Shown here one piece after another: positions 10,220 through 19,900 of a stretch of 64,000 nucleotides of DNA. The DNA lies in assembly GCA_965219915.1 (NCBI GenBank), contig OZ244794.1, positions 2,170,001 through 2,234,000 on the forward strand, read 5' to 3'. The position numbers and the translations under genes are program-made. Positions within the stretch are counted from its first letter, which is position 1. The number at the start of each line of letters is the position of its first letter. This DNA is from Bin80 sp965219915. GTDB taxonomy: Bacteria; Bacteroidota; Rhodothermia; Rhodothermales; Bin80. The notes beneath the pieces were generated by a model. That model had not been told where the DNA came from, ran no database searches, and was given only the letters and a program-made list of their open reading frames with translations.

Positions 10220-10885
10220 ATGGTGGCCGCGGTCATTCCTGCAGCAGGTATGGGCACACGCCTCGGTGGGCTTCCCAAGCAGATGCGTCTCTTGGGGGGA
10301 GCCCCGGTGCTCTTTCGAACGACGTCTATTTTTGATCGACACCCTGCTATTTCTAGTATAGTGGTGGTGGCGCATCCAGACGCGCTTGAGGATACAAGAG
10401 AAATACTTAAGCCTCTGAGTAAGCCATGCAGTGTACTCGCAGGAGGAGCAACGAGACAGGAGTCTGTAATGGCAGGAGTGGCTGCGGTCACGGAGGATGT
10501 AAGCATCGTGCTCATTCACGACGTAGCGCGTCCCTTTGTATCGGCCCGGGTCATAAGTGATGTGATTGAAGCTGTTGAAAATACGGGGGCAGCGGCGGCA
10601 GCATTGCCAATACAGGATACGGTGCGTTACGGGAACGAGGGGTTGTTTACCAAGACAGCATCCCGTGATGGGCTTTATGCTATGCAAACTCCGCAGGGGT
10701 TCAGGCGCAGCCTATTAATCAAGGCGATGCATCAAGAAAGTGGACACTTGTGGGCAACAGACGATGTTGCGCTGATGCAACGCATAGGGCAGCCTGTTCG
10801 TATCATTGACGGTGATCCGCGCAATATGAAGATCACCACCCAGTCTGACTGGGAGTGGGCTCAGAACATATGGACCCAGAGGTAG
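10220..10885 (+). CDS. ispD: 2-C-methyl-D-erythritol 4-phosphate cytidylyltransferase
   Basis: 221-residue cytidylyltransferase of the non-mevalonate (MEP) isoprenoid pathway, which joins CTP to methylerythritol phosphate. The nucleotide-binding loop PAAGMGTRLGGLPKQ lies at residues 7-21. The conserved HDVARPFV, TPQGF and ATDDVALM segments follow, and the protein ends with the family's GDPRNMKITT motif. It lies 4 bases after queA and 6 bases before ispF, the next-but-one enzyme of the same pathway, so the pair is likely co-transcribed and translationally coupled. Confidence 0.96.
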   Translation: MVAAVIPAAGMGTRLGGLPKQMRLLGGAPVLFRTTSIFDRHPAISSIVVVAHPDALEDTREILKPLSKPCSVLAGGATRQESVMAGVAAVTEDVSIVLIHDVARPFVSARVISDVIEAVENTGAAAAALPIQDTVRYGNEGLFTKTASRDGLYAMQTPQGFRRSLLIKAMHQESGHLWATDDVALMQRIGQPVRIIDGDPRNMKITTQSDWEWAQNIWTQR

Positions 10886-10891
10886 CAGCTG

Positions 10892-11380
10892 ATGGTATCG
10901 AGAGTCGGGATCGGCTATGATCTGCATCAACTGGCGGAGGGTCGACCGCTTATTCTAGGTGGCGTACAGATTCCTCATCCTATTGGCTTGGCAGGGCACT
11001 CAGATGCCGACGTTTTGCTACATGCCATCTGTGATGCCTTGCTGGGAGCGGCCGCACTCGGAGATATCGGGGTACATTTTCCAGATTCGAGCCCGCGCTG
11101 GAAGGGAGCAGATAGCCGAATGCTGCTCCGAAAAGTAAATGATTTAGTAACAGAAGCAGGCTACAGTGTCACGAATGTGGATGCCACCATTATTATTGAG
11201 CGCCCCAAACTGCGTCCACACATTGAAATTATGCGTCGTACAATAGCTGGGGACCTGATGATCACACTTGAGCAGGTTTCAATAAAGGCGACCACATCTG
11301 AGAGGTTGGGGACAATCGGACGCGAAGAAGCTGCGGCAGCTTGTGCAGTGTGCATGCTCACTGGATCCGTTGTACCGTAG
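10892..11380 (+). CDS. ispF: 2-C-methyl-D-erythritol 2,4-cyclodiphosphate synthase
   Basis: 162-residue MEP-pathway enzyme that cyclises CDP-methylerythritol 2-phosphate with release of CMP. Metal ligands are seen at Asp10 and His12 (GYDLHQL) and His44 (LLHAICDALLGA). The family motifs AGHSDADV, GDIGVHFPD and the C-terminal TSERLGTIGREEA are intact. The length is typical of the trimeric enzyme. IspE, which acts between IspD and IspF, is not in this window. Confidence 0.96.
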   Translation: MVSRVGIGYDLHQLAEGRPLILGGVQIPHPIGLAGHSDADVLLHAICDALLGAAALGDIGVHFPDSSPRWKGADSRMLLRKVNDLVTEAGYSVTNVDATIIIERPKLRPHIEIMRRTIAGDLMITLEQVSIKATTSERLGTIGREEAAAACAVCMLTGSVVP

Positions 11381-11386
11381 ATCCGC

Positions 11387-12010
11387 ATGGAACAGTTTTT
11401 TACTGATCTCCTGGAGAGGGCAGCAGATATTCCTGTGGTATGGGGATATGCGCTGATCTTGTTTATTGCCTGGTTGGAAAATGTTTTCCCGCCGATCCCG
11501 GGGGATGTGCTGATCGTTTTTGGTGGTTACTTGGCGGCTGTTGGCCCGATGATGCTCCTGCCGGTAATAATTTTCAGCACGCTTGGCGGCGCAGTAGGGT
11601 TCATGTGTATGTACTACATCGGGCGCTACGGCGGCCCGGTGGTACTCAAATCCAGGGCAATGCGCTGGGTACCGGAGGAGTCGGTTTCCAGGGTTCAGGA
11701 CTGGATTGATTCCTGGGGTTACGGGGTGGTTGCGGCCAACCGATTCCTGAGCGGAGCACGTACCGTTATCTCCTTTACGGTTGGAATGAGTCGAATGCCG
11801 GCTTTACCTGTAGCGGCGCTTGCTTCGCTCAGTGCAGCGGTATGGGTTTCCCTTATTGCAACACTAGGGTATATGGTTGGCGACGAATGGGAGCGTGTGA
11901 CGGAGTATCTCTCACGCTACGGCCGATTGATGTCTGCTCTGATTGCATTGTTTCTGGTCTGGCAGCTCTATAAAGCCATTCGTCGGACACGTGCTCAGAG
12001 AAAAGAATGA
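11387..12010 (+). CDS. DedA-family (VTT domain) inner-membrane protein
   Basis: 207-residue polytopic membrane protein of the DedA/SNARE-associated family, some members of which flip polyprenyl phosphate or phospholipids. Conserved features are ENVFPPIPGDVLIVFGGYLAA near residue 30, GxxGxxxxYxIGRYGG near 70-80, and NRFLSGARTVISFTVGMSRMP near 118-138 with the arginines thought to be functionally important. Four or five hydrophobic segments are visible, followed by a basic cytoplasmic tail (RRTRAQRKE). It is the last gene of the queA-ispD-ispF group, 6 bases after ispF. A link to undecaprenyl phosphate recycling would fit the isoprenoid neighbours but is inference. Confidence 0.88.
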   Translation: MEQFFTDLLERAADIPVVWGYALILFIAWLENVFPPIPGDVLIVFGGYLAAVGPMMLLPVIIFSTLGGAVGFMCMYYIGRYGGPVVLKSRAMRWVPEESVSRVQDWIDSWGYGVVAANRFLSGARTVISFTVGMSRMPALPVAALASLSAAVWVSLIATLGYMVGDEWERVTEYLSRYGRLMSALIALFLVWQLYKAIRRTRAQRKE

Positions 12011-12097
12011 TCTTCTTGGATTTATTGCGTATAACCGGAGGCTGTAGTGTATCGGGGCATGAATAGTGAAAGGTATGGCAACGGGGTGACTCGTTTT

Positions 12098-12170
12098 GCT
12101 GGCGTAGCTCAGCCGGTAGAGCAGCTGATTTGTAATCAGCAGGTCGGGGGTTCGAGTCCCTTCGCCAGCT
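12098..12170 (+). tRNA. tRNA-Thr (TGT anticodon)
   Basis: 73-nt cloverleaf. Acceptor GCTGGCG pairs with CGCCAGC. The D-arm contains AGCTCAGCCGGTAGAGC, the anticodon loop is TTTGTAA with TGT at 34-36, and the T-arm GGTTCGAGTCC is standard. The CCA end is not encoded. It is the first of four tRNAs upstream of tuf. Confidence 0.95.
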
Positions 12171-12246
12171 CTTTGTAGCATTTTGGAGATTTCGACGGCA
12201 CCGTAGTCGGACATTTGAGTAAAACACGGGCTGAATTTTTGTTTTG

Positions 12247-12331
12247 GGGCAGGTACCCAAGTGGCCAACGGGGGCAGACTGTAAATCTGCTGGCTAAGCC
12301 TTCGGAGGTTCGAATCCTTCCCTGCCCACCA
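12247..12331 (+). tRNA. tRNA-Tyr (GTA anticodon)
   Basis: 85-nt class II tRNA with a long variable arm. Acceptor GGGCAGG pairs with CCTGCCC, the anticodon loop is CTGTAAA with GTA, and the T-arm GGTTCGAATCC is standard. The CCA end is encoded (12329-12331), and the next tRNA starts at the very next base. Confidence 0.95.
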
Positions 12332-12407
12332 GCGGGAGTAGCTCAGTTGGTAGAGCATCAGCCTTCCAAGCTGAATGTCGCGAGTTCGAGCCTCGTCTCC
12401 CGCTCCA
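12332..12407 (+). tRNA. tRNA-Gly (TCC anticodon)
   Basis: 76 nt including an encoded CCA (12405-12407). Acceptor GCGGGAG pairs with CTCCCGC, and the anticodon loop is CTTCCAA with TCC. The D-arm AGCTCAGTTGGTAGAGC and T-arm GAGTTCGAGCCTC are normal. It directly abuts tRNA-Tyr with no spacer. Confidence 0.95.
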
Positions 12408-12422
12408 GTTACTTACTTGAAT

Positions 12423-12494
<72 letters not shown>

Positions 12495-12520
12495 CTCCGA
12501 TCTATAAATAAGGCAAATCA

Positions 12521-13711
12521 ATGGCAAAGGAAGTATTTCAGCGCACGAAACCGCATGTGAATGTGGGCACGATCGGTCATGTGGACCATGGTAAGACGAC
12601 CTTGACGGCGGCGATCACACGCGTGTTGAATGATCGATATGGTGGTACGGAGATCCGGTCATTTGATTCGATCGACAACGCACCTGAGGAGCGTGAGCGT
12701 GGGATCACGATTGCGACGGCGCATGTGGAATATGAGACGGGTGAGCGGCACTATGCGCACGTGGACTGTCCGGGGCATGCGGATTATGTCAAGAACATGG
12801 TGACAGGCGCGGCGCAGATGGATGGAGCGATCTTGGTGGTGGATGCATCGGATGGCCCGATGCCCCAGACGCGCGAGCACATTTTGTTGGCTCGTCAGGT
12901 AGGGGTGCCTTACATCGTGGTGTTCATGAACAAGGTAGATTTGGTGGATGACGAGGAGTTGTTGGAGTTGGTGGAGATGGAGATCCGCGAGTTGCTGGAT
13001 GCGTATGAATTTCCGGGGGATGACATACCGGTGGTCCATGGCTCGGCGTTGGGCGCGTTGAATGGAGAGTCGGAATGGGAATCTGGGGTGATAGAGTTGA
13101 TGGAGGCGGTGGATGGTTATGTGCCGACGCCAAAGCGCGACACGGAGCAGCCGTTTTTGATGCCGGTGGAGGATGTATTTTCGATCACGGGTCGGGGTAC
13201 GGTGGCGACGGGGCGCGTTGAGCGCGGGATTGTACGTACGGGTGAGAAGGTGGAGATCGTGGGAATTCGTCCAGAGAAGACGACGACCACGGTGACGGGT
13301 GTGGAGATGTTCAGGAAGATTTTGGATGAGGGTCAGGCGGGGGATAACGTAGGATTATTGCTTCGCGGGGTGGCGAAGGACGGAGTAGAGCGTGGTCAGG
13401 TGATTGTGCATCCAGGTTCGATCAAGCCGCACCGGGAGTTCACGTGTGAGGTGTACGTATTGAGCAAGGATGAAGGAGGTCGCCACACGCCGTTTTTCCG
13501 TGGTTATCGACCGCAGTTTTATTTTCGGACGACGGATGTAACGGGAGACATAGAATTGCCGGCAGACACGGAGATGGTGATGCCGGGAGACAACACACAG
13601 TTCAAGGTAAAGTTGATTCAGCCGGTGGCGATGGAGCAGGGCCTCCGGTTCGCTATCCGGGAAGGTGGACGGACCGTGGGCGCCGGCGTAGTTACCAAAA
13701 TCCTGGACTGA
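12521..13711 (+). CDS. tuf: Elongation factor Tu
   Basis: 396-residue GTPase that delivers aminoacyl-tRNA to the ribosome. G1 is GHVDHGKT (19-26), G3 DCPGHADY and G4 NKVD, and the beta-barrel domains 2 and 3 are complete, ending TVGAGVVTKILD. The tRNA-tuf-tRNA-Trp-secE-nusG order is the common bacterial tufB arrangement. Codon choice is unlike the neighbouring genes: the body uses almost only TTG for Leu and is heavy in GTG, GCG and ACG. The last 70 bases or so return to CTC and CTG and a local style (see findings). Long minus-strand open frames inside it are by-products of this bias. Confidence 0.98.
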   Translation: MAKEVFQRTKPHVNVGTIGHVDHGKTTLTAAITRVLNDRYGGTEIRSFDSIDNAPEERERGITIATAHVEYETGERHYAHVDCPGHADYVKNMVTGAAQMDGAILVVDASDGPMPQTREHILLARQVGVPYIVVFMNKVDLVDDEELLELVEMEIRELLDAYEFPGDDIPVVHGSALGALNGESEWESGVIELMEAVDGYVPTPKRDTEQPFLMPVEDVFSITGRGTVATGRVERGIVRTGEKVEIVGIRPEKTTTTVTGVEMFRKILDEGQAGDNVGLLLRGVAKDGVERGQVIVHPGSIKPHREFTCEVYVLSKDEGGRHTPFFRGYRPQFYFRTTDVTGDIELPADTEMVMPGDNTQFKVKLIQPVAMEQGLRFAIREGGRTVGAGVVTKILD

Positions 13712-13722
13712 TCAAAGCATCA

Positions 13723-13795
<73 letters not shown>

Positions 13796-13810
13796 CTAAA
13801 AACCTTACTA

Positions 13811-14008
13811 ATGAGAAATCTAGTTAATAATACCCGAACCTACCTTGAAGAGGTGGCTGTCGAAATGCGAAAGGCCAGTTGGCCTCAGCGCAGAGAACTG
13901 ATTAACAATACGGTGATCACACTGGTCGCAAGTTTTGTGCTTGCCATTTTCATTTTTGGTGCAGACCGTGTGATCAGTAGGATTCTAGAATTTATTTATC
14001 CGGGCTAG
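13811..14008 (+). CDS. secE: Preprotein translocase subunit SecE
   Basis: 65-residue single-pass SecE, the essential clamp of the SecYEG channel. It has the short form of the family: an amphipathic segment (YLEEVAVEMRKASWPQRREL, with the conserved KxxWPxRxEL core) followed by one transmembrane helix (VITLVASFVLAIFIFGADRV). The ATG at 13811 is chosen because the open frame upstream runs into tRNA-Trp. nusG follows 17 bases downstream. Confidence 0.93.
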   Translation: MRNLVNNTRTYLEEVAVEMRKASWPQRRELINNTVITLVASFVLAIFIFGADRVISRILEFIYPG

Positions 14009-14025
14009 TCGGCAGGTAAAGAAAC

Positions 14026-14595
14026 ATGGCGCTACGAAGAAGGCCTAAGTTTAGATGGTACGCTTTACAGACATTCTCTGGACATGAGAAGCGTGTCAGG
14101 GAATACATAATTGATGTGATAGAGCGTGAAGGGCTCGAAAATCAACTGGGGGAAATATTGATTCCAACCCAGAACGTCTTCGTGATGCGTGGAGGCAAGA
14201 AGCGAACGCGTGAAAAAACGGATTTTCCGGGTTACATGCTAGTGAACGCCATAATGGACAGGCGCCTAGTCCATGTATTCAAGGAGCAGATTTTCAAGCA
14301 GAAAAGAGAAGCAATCAAGTGGTTGCCCTCCCGCGATTTTCCCGAACCGCTTATGGAGGATGAAATCAAGCGGATCCTGGGTCGGATAGATGAGGCCCTG
14401 GAAACAGGCGATAAGCCGGAGATCCCATTCGCACCCGGTGATGCGATTCAGGTGGTTGATGGTCCGTTCAATAACTTTTCCGGGGTGGTGGATGATGTCT
14501 ACCCGGATAAGATGAAAGTCCGCGTAATGGTATCCATATTCGGCCGCAAGACGCCGGTTGAACTGGATTATTTGCAGATTATGCCCCAAGAGTAG
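14026..14595 (+). CDS. nusG: Transcription termination/antitermination protein NusG
   Basis: 189-residue NusG. The N-terminal NGN domain (WYALQTFSGHEKRVREYI, FPGYMLVNAIMD) binds RNA polymerase. The C-terminal KOW domain (FAPGDAIQVVDGPFNNFSGVV, then GRKTPVELDYLQI) contacts ribosomal S10 or Rho. The stretch at about 85-135 between the domains follows the family pattern. It sits in the usual place between secE and rplK, and the 90-base gap to rplK shows no clear hairpin. Confidence 0.96.
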   Translation: MALRRRPKFRWYALQTFSGHEKRVREYIIDVIEREGLENQLGEILIPTQNVFVMRGGKKRTREKTDFPGYMLVNAIMDRRLVHVFKEQIFKQKREAIKWLPSRDFPEPLMEDEIKRILGRIDEALETGDKPEIPFAPGDAIQVVDGPFNNFSGVVDDVYPDKMKVRVMVSIFGRKTPVELDYLQIMPQE

Positions 14596-14685
14596 ATTTA
14601 TTGCGAATACGTGGGAACCCAATAATTTTCCTTGCGTACTAATGGGCTACCTAGGATCTCATAGCACCCTGATTAAGACTCAGCA

Positions 14686-15126
14686 ATGGCTGCAGGCAAA
14701 CCGGTAGAGAGCCTTATAAAGCTCCAAATTAAGGCTGGGCAGGCAAACCCGGCTCCCCCCATTGGCCCAGCGCTCGGACAGCATGGGCTCAGTATCATGG
14801 ATTTTTGCAATCAGTTCAATGCGGCAACCAAAGACCGCATGGGGCTGGTGTTACCCGTGGTGATCAGTGTTTATGCGGATAAATCCTTTTCATTCGTGGT
14901 CAAGAGTCCTCCGGCTGCAGTCCTTTTGCTTAAAGCTGCGAATATCAGTAAAGGGGCGGACGATTCGATTCGCAATAAAGTAGGCACCGTAACATGGGAT
15001 ATGTGTCGTGATATTGCAAGGCAAAAGATGGAAGATCTTAATGCCTTCGATTTGGATAAGGGTGCGGCGATGATTGCCGGGACCGCCCGCTCAATGGGTG
15101 TGATTGTAACAGGACGACCGGCCTAG
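14686..15126 (+). CDS. rplK: 50S ribosomal protein L11
   Basis: 146-residue L11, a component of the GTPase-associated centre. The signature segments are KLQIKAGQANPAPPIGPALG near residue 9, GLSIMDFCNQFNAAT, and the RNA-binding C-terminal domain ending GTARSMGVIVTGRPA. It heads the L11-L1-L10-L12 ribosomal cluster. Confidence 0.97.
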   Translation: MAAGKPVESLIKLQIKAGQANPAPPIGPALGQHGLSIMDFCNQFNAATKDRMGLVLPVVISVYADKSFSFVVKSPPAAVLLLKAANISKGADDSIRNKVGTVTWDMCRDIARQKMEDLNAFDLDKGAAMIAGTARSMGVIVTGRPA

Positions 15127-15184
15127 GTTTGTTGATTGACCAACTGATTAGGTGCCTAATCACTTATATCACAACAAAAACTGT

Positions 15185-15895
15185 ATGGCAAAGAAAGGAA
15201 GGCGCTACAAAAATGCTTCCAAGGCGATTGAGGAAGCTGGGGGTGGACCGTTTACGCTGCAGGAAGCAACTAAGGTCCTTAAGAGTGCCGATTCGGCGAA
15301 GTTTGATGAATCGGTGGATATTGACCTCCGTCTGGGGGTTGATCCGCGTCATGCAGACCAGATGGTCCGAGGTAGTGTGGCGCTTCCGCATGGTACGGGC
15401 AAGGAAATGCGCGTACTGGTTTTGACCAGTCCAGATAAGCAGGAGGAAGCTGAGGCGGCCGGAGCTGATCATGTGGGGCTCGAGGAATATGTCCAACGCA
15501 TTCAGGAAGGCTGGACAGACATAGACGTAGTCATTGCCACCCCGGATGTTATGTCCAAAGTTGGCCGACTTGGCCGCGTACTTGGTCCACGTGGCCTCAT
15601 GCCGAACCCAAAGAGTGGCACGGTGACATTTGACATAGCTGGAGCGGTAAAAGCTGTTAAGGCCGGAAAAATTGATTTTCGTGTCGACAAGCAGGGGAAC
15701 CTTCATACTGGTATCGGTCGTGCTTCCTTCGATGCAAAGCAGCTTGAAGAGAATGCACGTGCGTTTCTACTGGAAGTTCTGCGCCTGCGACCTGCGTCAG
15801 CAAAAGGCACATTTGTACGCTCAATCACGCTCTCTACGAGTATGGGGCCTCCGGTCTCAGTCTCTCGTATAGAAGCGATCAATATTGCTCGATAG
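15185..15895 (+). CDS. rplA: 50S ribosomal protein L1
   Basis: 236-residue L1 from the ATG at 15185 (MAKKGRRYKNA). The frame extends upstream to 15152 without L1-like sequence. Conserved blocks are FDESVDIDLRLGVDPRHADQ, the TPDVMSKVGRLGRVLGPRGL signature and GTFVRSITLSTSMGPPV near the end. L1 binds 23S rRNA at the L1 stalk and in many bacteria represses its own operon by binding mRNA; I cannot place such a site here. It ends 4 bases before rplJ. Confidence 0.97.
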   Translation: MAKKGRRYKNASKAIEEAGGGPFTLQEATKVLKSADSAKFDESVDIDLRLGVDPRHADQMVRGSVALPHGTGKEMRVLVLTSPDKQEEAEAAGADHVGLEEYVQRIQEGWTDIDVVIATPDVMSKVGRLGRVLGPRGLMPNPKSGTVTFDIAGAVKAVKAGKIDFRVDKQGNLHTGIGRASFDAKQLEENARAFLLEVLRLRPASAKGTFVRSITLSTSMGPPVSVSRIEAINIAR

Positions 15896-15899
15896 TTGG

Positions 15900-16430
15900 A
15901 TGCCAGTGTCCAAAGCTCAGAAAAAGGAAGAGGTCGCTCTTCTTACAGAAAAACTTGGAGAAAAGCCCTCTGTTTATTTAACAGATTATAAAGGGCTAGA
16001 TGTAGCCGAGATAAGCGGTTTGCGTCAAGTCTTGCGAGATGCAGGTGTGGAGTATCGTGTGGTCAAGAATACGCTGCTCAAGCGTGCCATGGAGAACACC
16101 GGCGGTTACGACGTGGCATTTGATCATCTTGGCGGCCCAACGGCAATTGCGATCAGTGTAGAGCCCAGCGCAGCAGCACGGGCAATCAAGGCATTCAGGA
16201 AAGACTCCGGACAGTCCCTGCCTGAACTCAAAGCAGCAGTCGTGGACGGTGTTCTCTTTGAAGGAGAACAGATTGATGTGCTGGCTTCACTGAAATCCAA
16301 AGATGAGTTACTGGGTGAGGTGGTTACACTTCTGCTTTCCCCTATCCAGAATGTTATTTCTGCAGTCCAATCGCCGGGATCTAATCTTTTGGCCATTCTG
16401 GAAACCCTGCAGGAACGTGAAGAGGCCTGA
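15900..16430 (+). CDS. rplJ: 50S ribosomal protein L10
   Basis: 176-residue L10, the base of the L7/L12 stalk. The ATG at 15900 (MPVSKAQKKEEV) is preferred to a TTG five codons upstream that overlaps rplA. The motifs LTDYKGLDVAEISGLRQ and YRVVKNTLLKRA are typical, and the C-terminal helix that binds L12 dimers is present. Only 4 bases separate it from rplA, so there is no room for the long leader seen before rplJ in enterobacteria. Confidence 0.96.
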   Translation: MPVSKAQKKEEVALLTEKLGEKPSVYLTDYKGLDVAEISGLRQVLRDAGVEYRVVKNTLLKRAMENTGGYDVAFDHLGGPTAIAISVEPSAAARAIKAFRKDSGQSLPELKAAVVDGVLFEGEQIDVLASLKSKDELLGEVVTLLLSPIQNVISAVQSPGSNLLAILETLQEREEA

Positions 16431-16506
16431 CTAAGTCATTATCCCTTAATCTGCGGCGCAGCTTTTGTCGGCTGAGACCGTCGCTGGAAAACCCAAAAAC
16501 AAACCC

Positions 16507-16887
16507 ATGGCAGATTTAAAAACACTGGCTGAAGAGCTGGTATCACTTACAATCAAAGAGGCCAGTGACCTGGCTTCACTATTAGAAAACGATTATGGCA
16601 TCAGGCCGGCGGCTTCGGCCGTGGCTGTAGCTGCACCTGGTGCGGCTGGCGGTGAGGAAGAAGCTGTTGCAGAACAGACGGAGTTTGATGTTATTCTCAG
16701 CAATTTTGGCAGCAGCAAAATTGGGGTCATCAAAACGGTTCGTGCCATCACAGGGCTTGGCCTGAAAGACGCTAAGGCACTTGTCGACAGTGCACCGGCT
16801 CCTGTCAAAGAGGGGGTATCCAAGGAAGAGGCGGAGGATATTAAATCACAACTTGAGTCTGCAGGCGCAGAAATTGAAGTTAAGTAG
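16507..16887 (+). CDS. rplL: 50S ribosomal protein L7/L12
   Basis: 126 residues from the ATG at 16507 (MADLKTLAEELVSLT). Upstream in-frame codons to 16465 do not match the family. The protein has the N-terminal dimerisation domain, an Ala/Gly/Glu-rich hinge (AAPGAAGGEEEAVAEQ, about 45-62) and the C-terminal factor-binding domain (KIGVIKTVRAITGLGLKDAK). It follows rplJ by 76 bases and precedes rpoB by 85. Confidence 0.96.
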   Translation: MADLKTLAEELVSLTIKEASDLASLLENDYGIRPAASAVAVAAPGAAGGEEEAVAEQTEFDVILSNFGSSKIGVIKTVRAITGLGLKDAKALVDSAPAPVKEGVSKEEAEDIKSQLESAGAEIEVK

Positions 16888-16972
16888 CAACGGCTCAGCC
16901 AGCCGGAACAAGAGTTTTACCACTGGGGCTTCGTCGCCAGTAACTGTATCCATCAACATCCCCTAGGTGTGC

Positions 16973-19900
16973 ATGTCCGAAAAAAATGGCCATCATGTGG
17001 CACGTACGAATTTTGCTCGTTCGCGCTCGGTTCTGGATTATCCGGATTTCCTGGATGTGCAGCTTGGATCCTACGAAGATTTCGTGCAAGCCAAGCTGCC
17101 TCCCGATCAACGCTCTGACGAAAAAGGATTGCAGCGGATATTCAAGAGCCAGTTCCCTATTGAGGATACCAAGGGACGTTACACTCTAGAGTTCTTTGAA
17201 TACTCTTTGGGTGCACCCAAGCACACCATTGAGGAATGCCTCTCACAGGGTCTGCATTATGCGATTCCAGTTAAAGCCAGACTGAGGCTTTCGGCTAATG
17301 ATGACGACGATGAGGATGAAGCAGATGAAACCGTAGAGCAGGAAGTCTATCTCGGGGATCTGCCCGCAATGACCGATCGTGGATCGTTTATCATCAATGG
17401 TGCCGAACGCGTTGTTGTTTCGCAATTGCATCGGAGCCCGGGGGTCTTCTTTGGTCAGGCGATCCATGCAAATGGTACCCGACTGTACTCGGCAAGGATT
17501 ATTCCAATTCGTGGATCCTGGATTGAGTTCTCCACAGATGTGCAAAATGTCATTTGGGCGTATATCGACCGTAAGCGCAAGATGCCGGTCACTACGCTGT
17601 TAAGGACTCTTGGGTTCGGTGAAACGGATGAAATTATTCGCCTCTTCAATCTAGCGAAGGGGGTCAGTACAGGCAAGCACCACCATTTCCAGAGGGCAAT
17701 CAGTGGCAGACTAGCATTTGATGTCGTCAAGCCTGTTACACCCATACGAGACTTGGATGGTGAAACCGGCGAATTTCGTGGTGGATACATAGAGCAGGAG
17801 ACCGGTAAAGCCATTGAGATCAAAACCCAGGAGGCTGACGATTATGTCGAGATTCTGGACAAGCAGACCGGTGAGCTGATTGAGGGCCTTGATAAAGAAA
17901 CTGGTGATCCTGTTGAGTACATCAATGAGTCAACTGGTGAAGTAGTGGAGGAGCGTGTCATCAATCGACTTCTCTTGCCCGCGGAACATGTCATCACCGA
18001 AGATGACTGGGAAATCCTTAACGAATACGAAGTGGGGCGGATTTACGTGCTGCACGAAGAGAATGCGGATCTGTTGGATACTAGTTCACTTGTCAAGACA
18101 CTTCGGCGCGATCCATCCAGTAATCAGGAAGAGGCCCTGAAAGAGCTTTATCGCGTGCTTCGAGATGCTGAGCCGCCGGATTCTGATGCTGCAAAAAATA
18201 TTCTTGACCGCCTCATTTTTAGCGAAAAGCGCTATGATCTGGGAGCGGTTGGTCGCTATCGTATAAACAAGCGTTTGGGGTTGAAGGTGTCGGAGGAGAC
18301 GGTTACACTCACACAGGAAGATATCGTAGCAATAATAAGAAAACTGCTAGAGCTTCGTGCTGGACGGAGCGGACTTGATGATATCGACCATTTGAGTAAT
18401 CGGCGTGTACGTACCGTAGGTGAGCAGTTGGGACTCCAGTTTTCGCTTGGACTTGCCCGTATGGCCCGCACGATCCGCGAGCGTATGAATGCGCGGGATG
18501 CAGATTCGTTGACTCCCCAGGATCTGGTTAACGCTAAAACTATCTCGAGCGTCATTAATACGTTCTTCGGAACGAATCAGCTTAGTCAGTTTATGGATCA
18601 GACCAATCCACTTGCTGAGTTGACACACAAACGCCGAATGTCGGCATTGGGACCAGGTGGGTTGACGCGAGAGCGAGCAGGATTTGAGGTTCGTGATGTG
18701 CACTACACACACTATGGGCGACTTTGTCCCATTGAAACACCGGAAGGACCGAACATTGGACTGATCTCTTCGCTGTGTGTGCACGGACGGATCAATCATT
18801 TTGGTTTTATTGAAACGCCTTATCGTGTGGTGCGGGAAGGAAAGGTGACGGATTCCATAATTTATCTGTCAGCGGAGGAGGAAGATGACGCCGTCATTGC
18901 TCAGGCGAATGCCCGTATTGATGATGATGGTAACTTTCTGGATGATCTGGTACGGTGCCGCTACCGCGGAGAGGTTCCTTCCGAGCGTCCAGATCGGATC
19001 CAGTACATGGATATTTCTCCGAACCAGATTGTCTCGCCGAGTGCTTCAATAATTCCATTCCTTGAGCATGACGATGCGAACCGCGCGCTCATGGGGTCAA
19101 ACATGCAGAGACAGGCCGTGCCATTACTCCGTGCGGAAGCCCCAATCGTAGGGACAGGCATGGAGGGACGTGTGGCACGGGATTCTCGCGCAGCTTTGGT
19201 CGCCGAAGGCAAAGGTGTAGTTGAATACGTAGATGCAAGGCGGATTATCATTCGCTACAACCAGTCTCACGTAGCACGCAAGTTGGCCTTTGAGGAGCCG
19301 GTGAAAGAGTATCCCCTCACAAAATTCCGGCGCACTAACCAGGATACCTGTATTAATCAAAAACCCATAGTCGAAGTGGGACAAAAGGTTGCCGAAGGTA
19401 CAGTTTTAACCGATGGGTTCAGTACCGAAAAAGGCGAGCTTGCCCTGGGCAAGAATGTCCTGGTTGCATTCATGCCATGGAGAGGATACAACTTTGAGGA
19501 CGCCATCGTCCTATCGGAGCGTTTAGTTGCAGAAGACGTATTTACCTCTGTCCACATTGAATCTTTTGATTTGCAGGTCAGAGAAACGAAGCGTGGACAG
19601 GAGGAACTTACACGCGAGATTCCAAATGTATCTGTTGAGTCCACCAAGGACTTGGATGAGCGCGGAATAATACGGGTCGGTGCTGAGGTGAAAGCAGGGG
19701 ATATTATCGTTGGGAAGATTACTCCCAAGGGTGAGACTGATCCGACCCCAGAGGAAAAACTCCTCCGAGCTATTTTTGGCGACAAAGCCGGGGACGTAAA
19801 GGATGCCTCGCTGAAAGCACCGCCAGGGATGAAAGGCGTAGTGATTGATACGCAACTCTTTAGTCGGCGCAATTCAGATCCTGAGTCAAAGAAGCGTGAG

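Noticed and set aside
12659..13133. Minus-strand open frames inside tuf
   Set aside because: Antisense to a conserved gene; they arise from its G-rich third codon positions.
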